Notes under the pieces: model-generated
What the model saw: only the letters and a program-made list of their open reading frames with translations
Database searches by the model: none
Told to the model about the DNA's origin: nothing
Shown here: positions 50,473 to 59,248 of the stretch, piece by piece
How the letters are laid out: every line of letters begins with the position of its first letter
How positions within the stretch are numbered: position 1 is the first letter of the stretch
Program-made: the position numbers and the translations under genes
Source: Anaerolineales bacterium UBA2200
GTDB taxonomy: Bacteria; Chloroflexota; Anaerolineae; UBA2200
NCBI GenBank assembly: GCA_002327925.1
Contig: DCVA01000026.1
Location: 8,483-68,647, forward strand
Reading direction: 5' to 3'
Length of the DNA: 60,165 nucleotides

Positions 50473-51501
50473 ATGCTGGATCAACTGCACGAAATGGAAG
50501 GACGAGCACTGGCGGAGCTGGCAGGGCACAAGACGGAGCAAGCTCTGGAGCAGTGGCATGTGGCCTTTCTTGGGCGCAAGGGCGCCCTGACTGAGCTGCT
50601 GCGCGGCATCGGCCGGCTGTCCGCCGAGGAGCGTCCCGCCTTCGGGCAGGAGGCAAACCGTGTCAAGACGGCTCTGGAAAAGGCCTATGAGGACCGGGCC
50701 CTGACGCTGAAGCAAGAGGCTGCGCTGCACCAGCTCGCCCGCGAGCAGGTGGACGTGACGCTGCCAGGCAGACCCATCGCTCCTGGCTTTTTGCACGTAA
50801 GCACGCGCACGCTGCGCGAGATCTATGACATCTTTGCCGCCATGGGCTTTCAGGTCGTCGAGGCACCTGAGGTGGAGACGGACATTTACAACTTTCAGTT
50901 GCTGAACATGCCGCCCCACCATCCGGCGCGCGACATGTGGAACACCTTCCACACCACGCACGAGGGCGTGCTGCTGCGCACCCACACATCGCCGGGCCAG
51001 ATCCGCGTGATGCTCGAGCACTGCCCCGAGCCGATTCGCGTGATCCTGCCGGGCAAGTGCTACCGCTACGAGCAGGTTACCGCGCGTCACGAGTTCATGT
51101 TCTACCAGGTTGAGGGCCTAGCCATCGGTGAGCATCTGACCATGGCCGACCTGAAGGGCACTCTGGCGAGCTTTGCCAGGCAGATGTTTGGCCCGGAGCG
51201 CAAGGTGCGCTTCCGCGCCTCCTATTTCCCCTTCACTGAGCCAAGCGCGGAACTGGACATCGACTGCGTGCTGTGCGGCGGCAAGGGCTGCCGGGTGTGC
51301 AAGAACAGCGGCTGGCTGGAAATCCTGGGTTGCGGCATGGTCCATCCCAACGTGATGCGCAATGGAGGCTACGACCCGGCCTGCTACACCGGCTTTGCCT
51401 TCGGCATGGGGCCAGAGCGAATCGCTATGCTCAAATACGGCATCGACGACATCCGTCACTTTTTCGCCAATGACCTGCGCTTCCTGCAGCAGTTCGTCTA
51501 G
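50473..51501 (+). CDS. pheS: Phenylalanyl-tRNA synthetase alpha subunit
   Basis: Catalytic subunit of the (alpha-beta)2 enzyme. The 342-residue product has the N-terminal coiled-coil tRNA-binding arm (residues 1-90, with VAFLGRKGALTELLRGIGRL) and class II motifs: GFHVSTRTLREIYDIFAAMG-type region (FLHVSTRTLREIYDIFAAMG), HPARDMWNTFHTT, VLLRTHTSPGQIRVML, RHEFMFYQVEGLAIGEHLTM and the end GFAFGMGPERIAMLKYGIDD. A CVLCGGKGCRVCKNSG segment could bind zinc. ATG 50473 follows GGAGGCGACAAG. It is controlled by the T-box leader and followed by pheT after 36 bp. Confidence 0.97.
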   Translation: MLDQLHEMEGRALAELAGHKTEQALEQWHVAFLGRKGALTELLRGIGRLSAEERPAFGQEANRVKTALEKAYEDRALTLKQEAALHQLAREQVDVTLPGRPIAPGFLHVSTRTLREIYDIFAAMGFQVVEAPEVETDIYNFQLLNMPPHHPARDMWNTFHTTHEGVLLRTHTSPGQIRVMLEHCPEPIRVILPGKCYRYEQVTARHEFMFYQVEGLAIGEHLTMADLKGTLASFARQMFGPERKVRFRASYFPFTEPSAELDIDCVLCGGKGCRVCKNSGWLEILGCGMVHPNVMRNGGYDPACYTGFAFGMGPERIAMLKYGIDDIRHFFANDLRFLQQFV

Positions 51502-51537
51502 GCCGCCGGCACCTGAGGACAAGAAGGAGAGTACGCC

Positions 51538-54009
51538 ATGAAAGTACCACTGAACTGGCTCAAGGAGTACGTTGATATCACCCTGCCCGTGCCGGAGCTC
51601 GCCGAGCGAATGACTCTGGCCGGCATGGAGGTGGAAACCATCGAGCACATCGGCGCGGACTGGGATCGTGACAAGATCCTGGTTGGCGAGATCGTGGAGA
51701 TCCGGCCTCACCCGGACGCGGACCGCCTGACCATCGCCGTGGTGCGATGCGGCAGCGGTGATCCGGAAGCCGTCGTTACCGGAGCTCCCAATGTGAAGGT
51801 GGGCGATCGCGGGCAGAAGGTGGCCTTTGCCCGCAATGGCGCGCGTCTCATCGATGGCCACTCGGACGAGCTGCGCTACCTGACGCTCAAGCCCAGCAAG
51901 ATCCGCGGTGTCCTGTCGGCAGGGATGGTGTGCTCTGAAAAGGAGCTGGGCCTCTCTGGCGAGCACGAGGGCATTCTGATCCTGCCCGACGATGCTCCTG
52001 TGGGCATGCCGCTGGTGGACTATCTGGGCGACACGGTCTTTGACCTGGACCTGAACCCGAACTATGCGCGCTGCCTGTCCATCATCGGTGTGGCACGCGA
52101 AGTGGCCGCCCTGACCGGACAGAAACTCAAGCAGCAAGAGCCCACGATGACTGCCGCCGGCGGGTCGATTGCCGATCTGGTCGGCATCGAGATCTCCGAC
52201 CCGGACCTGTGCTCCCGCTACAGCGCGACCCTCATCCGGGGAGTGCATGTCGGTCCCTCGCCGCTCTGGCTGCAGCGCCGCCTGCGCCTGGCCGGTCAAC
52301 GTCCCGTCAATTGCATCGTGGACATCACCAACTATGTGATGCTGGAGTTGGGTCAGCCGTTGCACGCCTTCGACTATCAGAAGCTGCTCGGCCGCGCTGC
52401 AGGCGGCAGGCCGGTCATCACCGTGCGACGTGCCCGGCCTGGCGAAAAGCTCACCACCCTCGACCACATCGAGCGTCAGCTCGAAGAGAACATGCTGCTC
52501 ATCACAGATTCCAGCGGTCCCATTGCCCTGGCCGGCGTGATCGGAGGCCTGGAGACCGAGATCAGCGACGACACAACCGACGTGCTGCTCGAATCGGCCA
52601 ACTTTGACTACCTGAGCAACCGTCGCACCTCAACCCTGCTGCATCTGCCCAGCGAAGCTTCGCTGCGTTTCGGGAGAGGCATTCCGCCGGAGACCACGGT
52701 ACCGGCCGCAGTACGGGCCACGGAGTTCATGCGCCAGCTCGCCGGCGGCGTGATCGCCACGGGCATAGCCGACGCTTACCCGGTCAAACCGCAGCAGCGG
52801 ACTATTGAGCTGCCGCGAGCCGAGGTGGAGCGTCTGCTGGGCGTCCCCCTCAGCCGGCAGCGGGTGGTCGAGAGCCTGCAAGCGCTGGGTTTTCACTGCT
52901 CCTCCTGCTCGGAGGAACAGCCAATCCAGGTGACCGTGCCCTACTACCGGCTGGATGTGGAAATCTCCGCCGACCTGGTGGAGGAAGTGGCCCGTATGGT
53001 GGGCTACGATCAGATTCCCAGTACTCTACTGCGCGATGAGCTGCCGCCGCAGCGCCGCAACGCGGCGCTGGAGGCGGACCTCAGGGTACGCGACTTGCTG
53101 GTGGGCTGCGGGCTGACCGAGGTAATCACCTACTCGATGACCAATCTGGACAGCGTTGCCCGCCTCGACCCGACCGGTCCGGCACCCGATCCTGCCGACT
53201 ACATCCGTCTGGCCAATCCGCTCACCCCGGAGCGAGAGTATCTGCGCCGCACTCTGTCGAACTCGCTGCTGGAGGCGCTGCGCGACAACCTGCGTTTCTC
53301 GCCGCGGGTGGCCCTGTTCGAAGTGGCCCGAGTCTACCTGCCCCAGACCGGGCAGGAACTGCCCCTCGAACCGCGTCGCATCGGCATTGTCCTGAGCGGA
53401 CCGAAGCATCCAGTCCACTGGAACCAGCCGCAACCGGGGCTCTTCGACTACTTTGACCTGAAGGGTGTCGTCGAGACCCTCTTGAGCCGTCTGCGCATCT
53501 CGAACGCGGCCTTTATTGCGGTCGAGGCACCTGCCTACCAGTCAGGAAGGGTTGCCCGCCTGGTGCTGCAGCCGGGGGATGTGGACGTCGGGCTCCTGGG
53601 AGAGGTGAACCCCGTAGTTCGTGATCGCTTTGACCTGCCCGCCCAGCGCGTCTGCCTGGCCGAACTGGACCTGGAAGCCCTTCTGGCACACGCACCCGAG
53701 TCCTATCGCTTCGAGGCCGCAGGCCGCTATCCGGCCAGCGCACAGGATATGGCGGTCGTGGTGGACGAGGGCCTTCCGGCGGTGCAGGTGAGCGATTGTA
53801 TCCGCCGTGCCGGCGGGCGCCTGCTGCGCAGCGCAGAGTTGTTCGACATCTACCGCGGCGAGCAGATACCGCAGGGCAAGAAGAGCCTTGCCTACAGCCT
53901 GAGATACCAGGCACCAGACCGGACCCTGACGGACGATGACGTGGCGCGCCAGCACGCTCGCATTCAGCGCGCGCTGGAAAAGGAGCTGGCGGCCGAGCTA
54001 CGGTCCTGA
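51538..54009 (+). CDS. pheT: Phenylalanyl-tRNA synthetase beta subunit
   Basis: The 823-residue partner of PheS. The domain order is N-terminal VPLNWLKEYVDITLPVPELA, an OB-fold tRNA-binding EMAP-like domain (GEIVEIRPHPDADRLTIAVV, 43-62), the B3/4 editing domain (NYVMLELGQPLHAFDYQKLL), B5 (PRAEVERLLGVPLSRQRVVE), the inactive catalytic-like core, and a C-terminal ferredoxin-fold anticodon-binding domain (YPASAQDMAVVVDEGLPAVQ). ATG 51538 has AAGGAGAGTACGCC. The yggS-like gene follows 16 bp on. Confidence 0.96.
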   Translation: MKVPLNWLKEYVDITLPVPELAERMTLAGMEVETIEHIGADWDRDKILVGEIVEIRPHPDADRLTIAVVRCGSGDPEAVVTGAPNVKVGDRGQKVAFARNGARLIDGHSDELRYLTLKPSKIRGVLSAGMVCSEKELGLSGEHEGILILPDDAPVGMPLVDYLGDTVFDLDLNPNYARCLSIIGVAREVAALTGQKLKQQEPTMTAAGGSIADLVGIEISDPDLCSRYSATLIRGVHVGPSPLWLQRRLRLAGQRPVNCIVDITNYVMLELGQPLHAFDYQKLLGRAAGGRPVITVRRARPGEKLTTLDHIERQLEENMLLITDSSGPIALAGVIGGLETEISDDTTDVLLESANFDYLSNRRTSTLLHLPSEASLRFGRGIPPETTVPAAVRATEFMRQLAGGVIATGIADAYPVKPQQRTIELPRAEVERLLGVPLSRQRVVESLQALGFHCSSCSEEQPIQVTVPYYRLDVEISADLVEEVARMVGYDQIPSTLLRDELPPQRRNAALEADLRVRDLLVGCGLTEVITYSMTNLDSVARLDPTGPAPDPADYIRLANPLTPEREYLRRTLSNSLLEALRDNLRFSPRVALFEVARVYLPQTGQELPLEPRRIGIVLSGPKHPVHWNQPQPGLFDYFDLKGVVETLLSRLRISNAAFIAVEAPAYQSGRVARLVLQPGDVDVGLLGEVNPVVRDRFDLPAQRVCLAELDLEALLAHAPESYRFEAAGRYPASAQDMAVVVDEGLPAVQVSDCIRRAGGRLLRSAELFDIYRGEQIPQGKKSLAYSLRYQAPDRTLTDDDVARQHARIQRALEKELAAELRS

Positions 54010-54024
54010 GCCGGGAGGCCAGAG

Positions 54025-54690
54025 TTGCTGAAAAGCACTGACGACATACGAATAACGGCAGTGCGCTTGCTCGAGAGCCTGCCAGCGGGCGTTACGCTGG
54101 TGGCTGCGGCCAAAGGGCGCTCGGTCGAGCAAGTGCGCTCGGTCATCGAGGCGGGCGTGACACACATCGGACACAACTATGTGCAGGAGGCAGAGGCCAT
54201 GCGGCCTTTGTTTGCCGAGCCGGTGTCCTGGCATCTCATCGGCCATCTGCAGTCGAACAAAGCCAGGAAGGCGATCGAGCTCTTTGATATCGTCCAGACG
54301 GTGGATTCCCTGCGGCTAGCGTCGGACCTCGACCGCCGGTGCGCCAGCATGCACAGGATGCTGCCTATCCTGGTTGAGGTCAACAGCGGCGGCGAGGAGA
54401 GCAAGAGCGGAGTGCTTCCGGAGCAGGTGGACGAGCTGGTCAGCGATCTGGCCGCACTGCGCCACATTCAGGTGCAGGGGCTGATGACCATGGGGCCACG
54501 CTCCGGCGACCCGGAGGACTCACGCCGCTACTTCCACACCACCCGACTGGCCTTTGAGCGGCTGGCCAGAGTCGGCCTGCCCCGCGTGGAGATGCGCTAC
54601 TTGTCGATGGGCATGAGCAACAGCTTTCGCGTGGCGATCGAAGAGGGCGCCAACCTGGTGCGTATCGGAAGCCTGCTGTTCGAGAGCTGA
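54025..54690 (+). CDS. YggS/PROSC-type PLP homeostasis protein
   Basis: A single-domain alanine-racemase-like barrel protein that binds pyridoxal phosphate and buffers its pool. The 221-residue product has the PLP lysine in LVAAAKGRSVEQV (about 25-37), VSWHLIGHLQSNKARKAI, VNSGGEESKSGV, GLMTMGPRSGDPEDSRRYF and MRYLSMGMSNSFRVAIEEGA with RIGSLLF at the end. The usual GENYVQE motif reads GHNYVQEA, with His for Glu. The start is TTG 54025 behind GGGAGG. It is 16 bp after pheT and likely in the pheS transcript. Confidence 0.9.
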   Translation: MLKSTDDIRITAVRLLESLPAGVTLVAAAKGRSVEQVRSVIEAGVTHIGHNYVQEAEAMRPLFAEPVSWHLIGHLQSNKARKAIELFDIVQTVDSLRLASDLDRRCASMHRMLPILVEVNSGGEESKSGVLPEQVDELVSDLAALRHIQVQGLMTMGPRSGDPEDSRRYFHTTRLAFERLARVGLPRVEMRYLSMGMSNSFRVAIEEGANLVRIGSLLFES

Positions 54691-54708
54691 GGCACAGCCG
54701 ACTCGGGT

Positions 54709-54737
54709 TTGACAGAAACCCCTTTCGCGGCTAATCT
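54709..54737 (+). promoter_or_regulatory. Promoter of the secreted HAD phosphatase gene
   Basis: TTGACA (54709-54714), 17-base spacer, TAATCT (54732-54737), placed 19 bp after the yggS stop. The start would be near 54744, about 38 nt before the GTG at 54782. Confidence 0.65.
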
Positions 54738-54781
54738 AGCGCTAACGTGCATGCGCACGAAATCCACAAAGGAGTGTGAAA

Positions 54782-56263
54782 GTGAAGAAGCTTGTAGCCA
54801 TCCTGCTGACTACCCTGGCGGTCCTATCGCTGGCAGTCCTGCCGGCGGCAACCGAGCTGGTGACACAGTACCGGCTCTCCCTCCCGCTTCTCTCCGGCGG
54901 CGGTTTCGAAACGGACTATCTGGAACAGGCGGGTTGGGAATCCACCGTCAAGGCCCGTCTCAACGAGATGTTCGACCTCTACGGTAAGGCCTCCCCTGCC
55001 TACAACGAGGCAGCCAAGCCCTACGCCGTCTTTGACTTTGACAACACCACCTCCATCCTCGATGTCGAGGAGATCCTCATCATCTACCAGCTCAATCATA
55101 TGCGCTTCGCCGTCGAGCCGGATGAGATGTTCGAGATCCTCTGCACAGGCATCGCCAATCCCGACGAGCCCATGACCGGCTGGACCGGTCAGGCCGGTAC
55201 GCCCCTCTCCGTCTCCACCGTCGCCCACGACGCGGCTAATGCCTATGCCGTCCTCCACGCCGCCGGCTATGTCTCCATCGACGGCGTCGACCCGGCCACC
55301 GAAGCCATCTACCAGGCTACCGATGAGTGGAAAGACTTCTCCTCCAAGATCCGCTGGCTCTATGAGGCCATCAACGGCTACTACAGCGCCTCCATCGGCT
55401 ACCCTTGGATTACCTACCTCTTCACCGGTATGACCCCGGCTCAGGTCAAGGATCTCGCCACCGATTCCCATGTCTACAACATGCAGCTCAGTGAGGATCC
55501 CACCCAGTGGAAGTCCATCGCCATGGCTGTCCCCTCCGATTCCTATGTCAGCCTCGCCGGACCTCTGCCTATCAGCTACAAGAACGGCATCACCATCTCC
55601 CCCGAGCTCAAAGAGCTCTACGCCGCCCTCGATAACAATGGCTTTGATGTCTGGATTAACTCCGCTTCCTACATCGATGTCATCGAAGCCATCGCCTACC
55701 AGCCCGATATCTTCGGCCTCCAGGGCGTCGACGGCGTCGTCGCTATGACCAACAAAATCGTCGATGGCGTCTACGACAACGTCTATGACTATGACCTCCA
55801 CGCCCAGACCCAGGGCGTCGGTAAGTCCGAAACCATCGACAAGATCATCCGCCCGCTCTACAACAACAAGGGTCCTGTCTTTGTCGCCATGGACTCCTCA
55901 GGCGACTTTAACTTCTGCTCCGAGTACGCCGATACCGCTGTCGGCCTCATCCTCAACCGCCAGCGCTCCGATGATATCGCCATGCTCTCCGCCGCCGCCA
56001 TCTACCAGCGAGAGCACGATATCGACGTCGCCGAGGCCGTGGCCATGGGCGATACGCTCTTTATCCTCCAGGGCCGCAATGAGAATGGCGGCTGGCTCCT
56101 GCCTCAGGCCGAATCCATCAACCTCGGCAAGACCTCCGCGATCCTCTTCTCTGCCAACGGCCAGAAGTGGTACGATATGCTCGTCGCAGGTACCTCCATC
56201 CGCGACCTGGTCAACAACAATACCAGGATGGGCGCCGCCTACGTCGGCTACAAGACGCGCTAA
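54782..56263 (+). CDS. Secreted HAD-superfamily phosphatase-like protein
   Basis: A 493-residue exported protein. Residues 1-25 are a signal peptide (KKLVAILLTTLAVLSLAVLP). HAD motif I is AVFDFDNTTSI (residues about 81-91; nucleophile in DFDNT); a later VFVAMDSSGDFNFCSEYADT supplies the acidic metal motif. The overall type recalls secreted phosphoserine- or phosphocholine-phosphatase-like HAD enzymes; the substrate is unknown. I chose GTG 54782, seven bases after GGAG, over a GTG two codons earlier that almost touches it. After the signal peptide, codon use changes to CTC, TCC, GTC and ATC, unlike the CTG-rich neighbours. It has its own promoter and a strong terminator, so it is a single-gene unit. 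Confidence 0.85.
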   Translation: MKKLVAILLTTLAVLSLAVLPAATELVTQYRLSLPLLSGGGFETDYLEQAGWESTVKARLNEMFDLYGKASPAYNEAAKPYAVFDFDNTTSILDVEEILIIYQLNHMRFAVEPDEMFEILCTGIANPDEPMTGWTGQAGTPLSVSTVAHDAANAYAVLHAAGYVSIDGVDPATEAIYQATDEWKDFSSKIRWLYEAINGYYSASIGYPWITYLFTGMTPAQVKDLATDSHVYNMQLSEDPTQWKSIAMAVPSDSYVSLAGPLPISYKNGITISPELKELYAALDNNGFDVWINSASYIDVIEAIAYQPDIFGLQGVDGVVAMTNKIVDGVYDNVYDYDLHAQTQGVGKSETIDKIIRPLYNNKGPVFVAMDSSGDFNFCSEYADTAVGLILNRQRSDDIAMLSAAAIYQREHDIDVAEAVAMGDTLFILQGRNENGGWLLPQAESINLGKTSAILFSANGQKWYDMLVAGTSIRDLVNNNTRMGAAYVGYKTR

Positions 56264-56283
56264 CTGGTTCACCGCATAGAAAA

Positions 56284-56315
56284 GGAGAGCCCCGCGCAAG
56301 CGGGGCTCTCCTTTT
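56284..56315 (+). terminator. Strong intrinsic terminator, probably bidirectional
   Basis: GGAGAGCCCCGC (56284-56295), loop GCAA, GCGGGGCTCTCC (56300-56311), then TTTT. The AAAA before the stem gives a T-run on the other strand, so it can also stop transcripts of the convergent lamin-tail gene. Confidence 0.93.
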
Positions 56316-56344
56316 GTGGCACGCTGTTGCCGGCCGGACGGTCC

Positions 56345-57031
56345 CTAGTACGTGTACTGATCGACCACTAACCCTCCGCCGTCGTAGAGCAACACAGAGT
56401 CGTGGTCATTGTTCCAGACGGCCACGCTCAGGCCCCAGTAGAGGTCGGTGGCCGTGTTCACACCCTGACCGGTCCGCAGCTTGACCAGTGACCCGCCCGG
56501 CAGGCTGAAGGAGCCAAAGGTGTACGTGTGATCGGCCAGGTCCATGATGCGCCACCCGGCCATGTCGGCGGCCAATCCCCCCTGGTTCTCCAGACATACG
56601 TATTCCTCATCGAGGTGCAACCGATCGTCCCCCGGAGCGTCGAACTGGCAGCACGAGGGCACGATCCTCACCTTCGCCGGGCTCGGCGTGTTCGTCGCAG
56701 TAGCCGTGGGCGTGGCGGTCGAAGTGGGCGTGGCCGTAGCTGTGCCAGTCGGAGTCGGCGTCGCGGTACCGGTCGGTGTGGACGTCTGAGTGGCGGTCGG
56801 AGATGGTGTGGCCGTCTGGGTCGGGGTCATAGTGTCTTCCGGGGTGCATGTTGCAGTGAGAGTGGGCGACTCGGTCCACGTTGCCTGCGGCGTCGGCCAG
56901 GGGTCGCCCACGGCAAAGTCCCTGGCCACGAGGGGCACAACAACACGGACGCTGAGTCGTGCGGTCACGGGGAGCGAGATGGCTGCCAGCAGCAGGGCGA
57001 GCATGACCAGCTGGCCAATTCTGGTTCTCAT
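56345..57031 (-). CDS. Secreted lamin-tail-domain protein with Thr/Pro-rich linker
   Basis: A 228-residue exported protein: signal peptide (LVMLALLLAAISLPVTARLS, 8-27), a low-complexity Thr/Pro/Ala linker of about 70 residues (TATPTPTGTATATPTSTATP type), and a C-terminal lamin-tail domain from about residue 120 (VRIVPSCCQFDAPGD, YVCLENQGGLAADMAGWRIM, FSLPGGSLVKLRTG, LSVAVWNNDHDSVLLYDGGG). Such proteins are surface attached or secreted in Anaerolineae and related phyla; the function is unknown. ATG 57031 follows GAGGGG. Its 3' end meets the terminator at 56284-56315. Confidence 0.87.
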   Translation of the reverse strand: MRTRIGQLVMLALLLAAISLPVTARLSVRVVVPLVARDFAVGDPWPTPQATWTESPTLTATCTPEDTMTPTQTATPSPTATQTSTPTGTATPTPTGTATATPTSTATPTATATNTPSPAKVRIVPSCCQFDAPGDDRLHLDEEYVCLENQGGLAADMAGWRIMDLADHTYTFGSFSLPGGSLVKLRTGQGVNTATDLYWGLSVAVWNNDHDSVLLYDGGGLVVDQYTY

Positions 57032-57096
57032 GTCTTACCCCTCGTCTTGGGCGGCCGGGAAGAAGCCGGCTCAAGCCGATACCACAATACCACAGC

Positions 57097-57168
57097 GCCC
57101 CTGAGGCGATTCGAACGCCTGGCCGACTGCTTAGAAGGCAGTTGCTCTATCCGCTGAGCTACAGGGGC
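57097..57168 (-). tRNA. tRNA-Arg (anticodon UCU)
   Basis: A 72-nt cloverleaf on the minus strand. The acceptor GCCCCTG pairs with CAGGGGC; the D arm is GCTC-AGCGGATA-GAGC; the anticodon arm ACTGC-CTTCTAA-GCAGT has anticodon TCT; the T arm is AGGCG-TTCGAAT-CGCCT. The 3' CCA is not encoded. It reads AGA/AGG arginine codons, which are rare in this GC-rich genome. Confidence 0.96.
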
Positions 57169-57203
57169 CTAGCCACATTATAGCACGCGCAGCCGCGCTC
57201 AGC

Positions 57204-58130
57204 CTACTTCTTGAACTGGCCGTCCTCACGCAGTATGTGGCGGAGCCCGCTCTCCAGGTCGACCCGTGGCTCGAAACCCAGCTTTTCCCTGGCCAGGGCC
57301 ACGTCCGCAACCAATCGGTTGACACCGCCCCCCTCCGCCTCGTTGTAGAGGCAATGGGCACTCTTGCCGGTCACGCGCTCGATGGCCTGCACCATGGCAT
57401 TGATGGTCAGCTCTCGACCGCTACCCACGTTGATGATGGCGCGGTCGACGTCGCTCGCTCCGCCTGCGGCGACCATCGCCGCCACTGCATCGCTGATGTA
57501 GAGAAAGTCGCGGCTCTGGCGGCCGTCGCCGTAGATCACCAGCGAACCGCCACCCAGAATCTGCTTCAGAAACATCGGGATGACCGGAGCGTGCGTGGGC
57601 GGGATACTCTGCCCCGGGCCATAGGTGTTGAAGATGCGCAGGATGACTGTCTCTATGCCCCACAGGGCCCCCAGCGCCAGAACGTAGCCCTCGGCGGCCA
57701 TCTTGCTCACTGCGTAAGGGCTCGAAGGCCTGAGCCGCGCCGTCTCGCGCACCGGCTGCTCTTCCTGCTCTCCATAGGCCGCCCCGGAAGACGTAAACAC
57801 CACCCGCTTGACGCGCGCATCGCGCACGGCGGTCATCAGGCTCACCGTGCCGCCAACGTTGACCTCATTGTACTCGACCGGGTAGAGGACGCTCTCCGGC
57901 ACAGAAACCCGCGCCGCGAGGTGATAGACGCAGTCAACACCCTTGAGCAGACCCCACAGCTTGGGAATGTCCCTTGTGTCACCGCGGGTAAAGACCACCC
58001 GAGAGTCCAGACTCTTCTGATCACCTGCACTCAGATCGTCCAGCACGCGGACGTGATGGCCGCTTTCAACCAGCTTATTGGCCAGCGCCGCACCGAGGAA
58101 TCCCGCTCCACCAGTTACCAGTACCTTCAT
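57204..58130 (-). CDS. NAD-dependent sugar-nucleotide epimerase (UDP-glucose 4-epimerase-like)
   Basis: An extended short-chain dehydrogenase of 308 residues acting on nucleotide sugars. NAD motif VLVTGGAGFLGAALANKL (3-20), LAARVSVPESVLYPVEYNEV, Ser-Ser in VVFTSSGAAYGEQEEQP, catalytic SPYAVSKMAAEGYVLAL (YxxxK), FNTYGPGQSIPPTHAPVI and RDFLYISDAVAAM. It resembles WbpP/GalE-type 4-epimerases. The exact sugar cannot be told from sequence. It follows the nucleotidase-like gene by 6 bp, so the two are likely co-transcribed. Confidence 0.9.
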   Translation of the reverse strand: MKVLVTGGAGFLGAALANKLVESGHHVRVLDDLSAGDQKSLDSRVVFTRGDTRDIPKLWGLLKGVDCVYHLAARVSVPESVLYPVEYNEVNVGGTVSLMTAVRDARVKRVVFTSSGAAYGEQEEQPVRETARLRPSSPYAVSKMAAEGYVLALGALWGIETVILRIFNTYGPGQSIPPTHAPVIPMFLKQILGGGSLVIYGDGRQSRDFLYISDAVAAMVAAGGASDVDRAIINVGSGRELTINAMVQAIERVTGKSAHCLYNEAEGGGVNRLVADVALAREKLGFEPRVDLESGLRHILREDGQFKK

Positions 58131-58136
58131 ATTCGC

Positions 58137-59111
58137 CTACTGCACCCTGTAGTTGTCCAGGAAGGCGCGCGCCTCCTGGTCGTCAGCATAGTCCTCGGTC
58201 AGGTAAATCAGTTCATCCTGGTTGCCGATGACCACCCCGGCCGCATCGATGGTCAGCTTCCTGCGTCCGATCCATTCGCCCATGGCGCCTGCCTGGGCGA
58301 CGATGGTGCCAGTGGTTTCGTTGCGCCACGACCGCTCCATCGGGTTGCGCGAGCGCCCGCCTAGGATCAGGTCTATCCCCGGCACAGACGACGAGAGGCG
58401 CTGGTCCTCGTCGAGGCCCATATTGGACAGCACAACGACAATGTCCGCCTTCTGCGATACCTCCGTCACGTACTGCGGCAGCACCATATCCGCTTTCAGC
58501 AAGACGTACTGACCCTTGATCACCGGGTCCTCCAGGTTCACACCATCCCAGGTAATGCCGATGATGCCCACTTTGCGGCCGCCCACCTCTTTGATGATGT
58601 ACGGCTGGGCCAAGAGCTGGTTGTCGGAGGCCCGCAGCAGGTTGGCCGACAACATCGGGAAGGTGGCCTCTGCGATTCTCTGCGAAAGAACCTCGGAGCC
58701 GTACTGCAAATCCAGGTCGCCGATTAACATGGCGTCATAACCCAGCAGCCCCCAGGCATCGACGATGATCTTGCCCTTGCTTTCCACAGTCAGGGCCGGG
58801 GAGCCATAGAGCGAATCTCCCGCATCGAGGAGCAGAACGTTCTCGTTCTCCTGCCGCGTTGCGTTGATAAGGGTGGCTCGCCGAGCCACCCCGCCTTTGG
58901 GAGGCCGTCAGCCGCAAGGTTCGGTGTAACCCAGGACATCATTGGTATGCAGTACAACCAGCTCCATCGGCTCCGGCACAGGGGTAGCGCTCGGTCTGGG
59001 CGTCCGCGTCGGCGTCGCCCTGGGCGTTGGAGTCGAAACGGCAACGGTGCATCCGGCGGAGGCCACAACCACGGCCGCCGCCAGCAGCGCTTGCATCAGA
59101 CGTCGGGTCAT
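58137..59111 (-). CDS. 5'-nucleotidase-like lipoprotein with in-frame TGA (candidate selenocysteine at codon 68)
   Basis: A continuous frame of 324 codons interrupted only by TGA at 58910-58908. Before it: a lipoprotein signal (ALLAAAVVVASAGC, lipid Cys21), a Pro/Thr linker and VVLHTNDVLGYTEPCG. After it: RPPKGGVARRATLINATR, LLLDAGDSLYGSP, MLIGDLDLQYGSEVL, FPMLSANLLRAS and the rest of a UshA-like metallophosphatase domain. From memory, relatives often have Cys just after the PCG, which is where this TGA falls; this was not checked by alignment. A perfect 9-bp hairpin (58871-58891) with loop GGC lies 17-37 nt downstream, the place of a bacterial SECIS element. TGA is a normal stop elsewhere in the window, so a code change is unlikely. 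The metal motif is odd (GDLDLQYG where GNHEFDxG is expected). Alternatives are a nonsense mutation or a sequencing error. ATG 59111 follows AAGGAACGCAA. Confidence 0.6.
58871..58891 (-). promoter_or_regulatory. Possible bacterial SECIS hairpin inside the nucleotidase-like gene
   Basis: GGGTGGCTC-GGC-GAGCCACCC, nine perfect pairs, with the loop 26-28 nt after the TGA and G at the first loop positions, as in bacterial selenocysteine insertion elements. The same bases code for GGVARRATL, a conserved stretch, so the pairing could be partly chance. Confidence 0.4.
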
Positions 59112-59167
59112 TTGCGTTCCTTCTGGTTCGATGACTGTCACAATCGGCGGGGAGTATACTGCAGGGG

Positions 59168-59198
59168 TTGCACCGAGTCAACCGACATGGGGTATAAT
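59168..59198 (+). promoter_or_regulatory. Likely uvrB promoter
   Basis: A perfect TATAAT at 59193-59198 with TTGCAC at 59168-59173 (19-base spacer, long). It would start near 59205, about 44 nt before the uvrB ATG. No LexA-type box is obvious. Confidence 0.5.
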
Positions 59199-59248
59199 AG
59201 GGTTTGCCCGTCGTGTCAGACTGGACGCACCTCGAACAGGAGGAGAGC

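Noticed and set aside
56690..56870. Repetitive GTCGGxGTxGC-type DNA suggesting a tandem repeat
   Set aside because: It is the coding sequence of the Thr/Pro/Ala linker in the lamin-tail protein, degenerate and in frame.
58137..58889. Treating the C-terminal half of the nucleotidase-like protein as an independent gene
   Set aside because: It has no ribosome site, starts inside a conserved domain, and is in the same frame as the upstream lipoprotein half across a single TGA.
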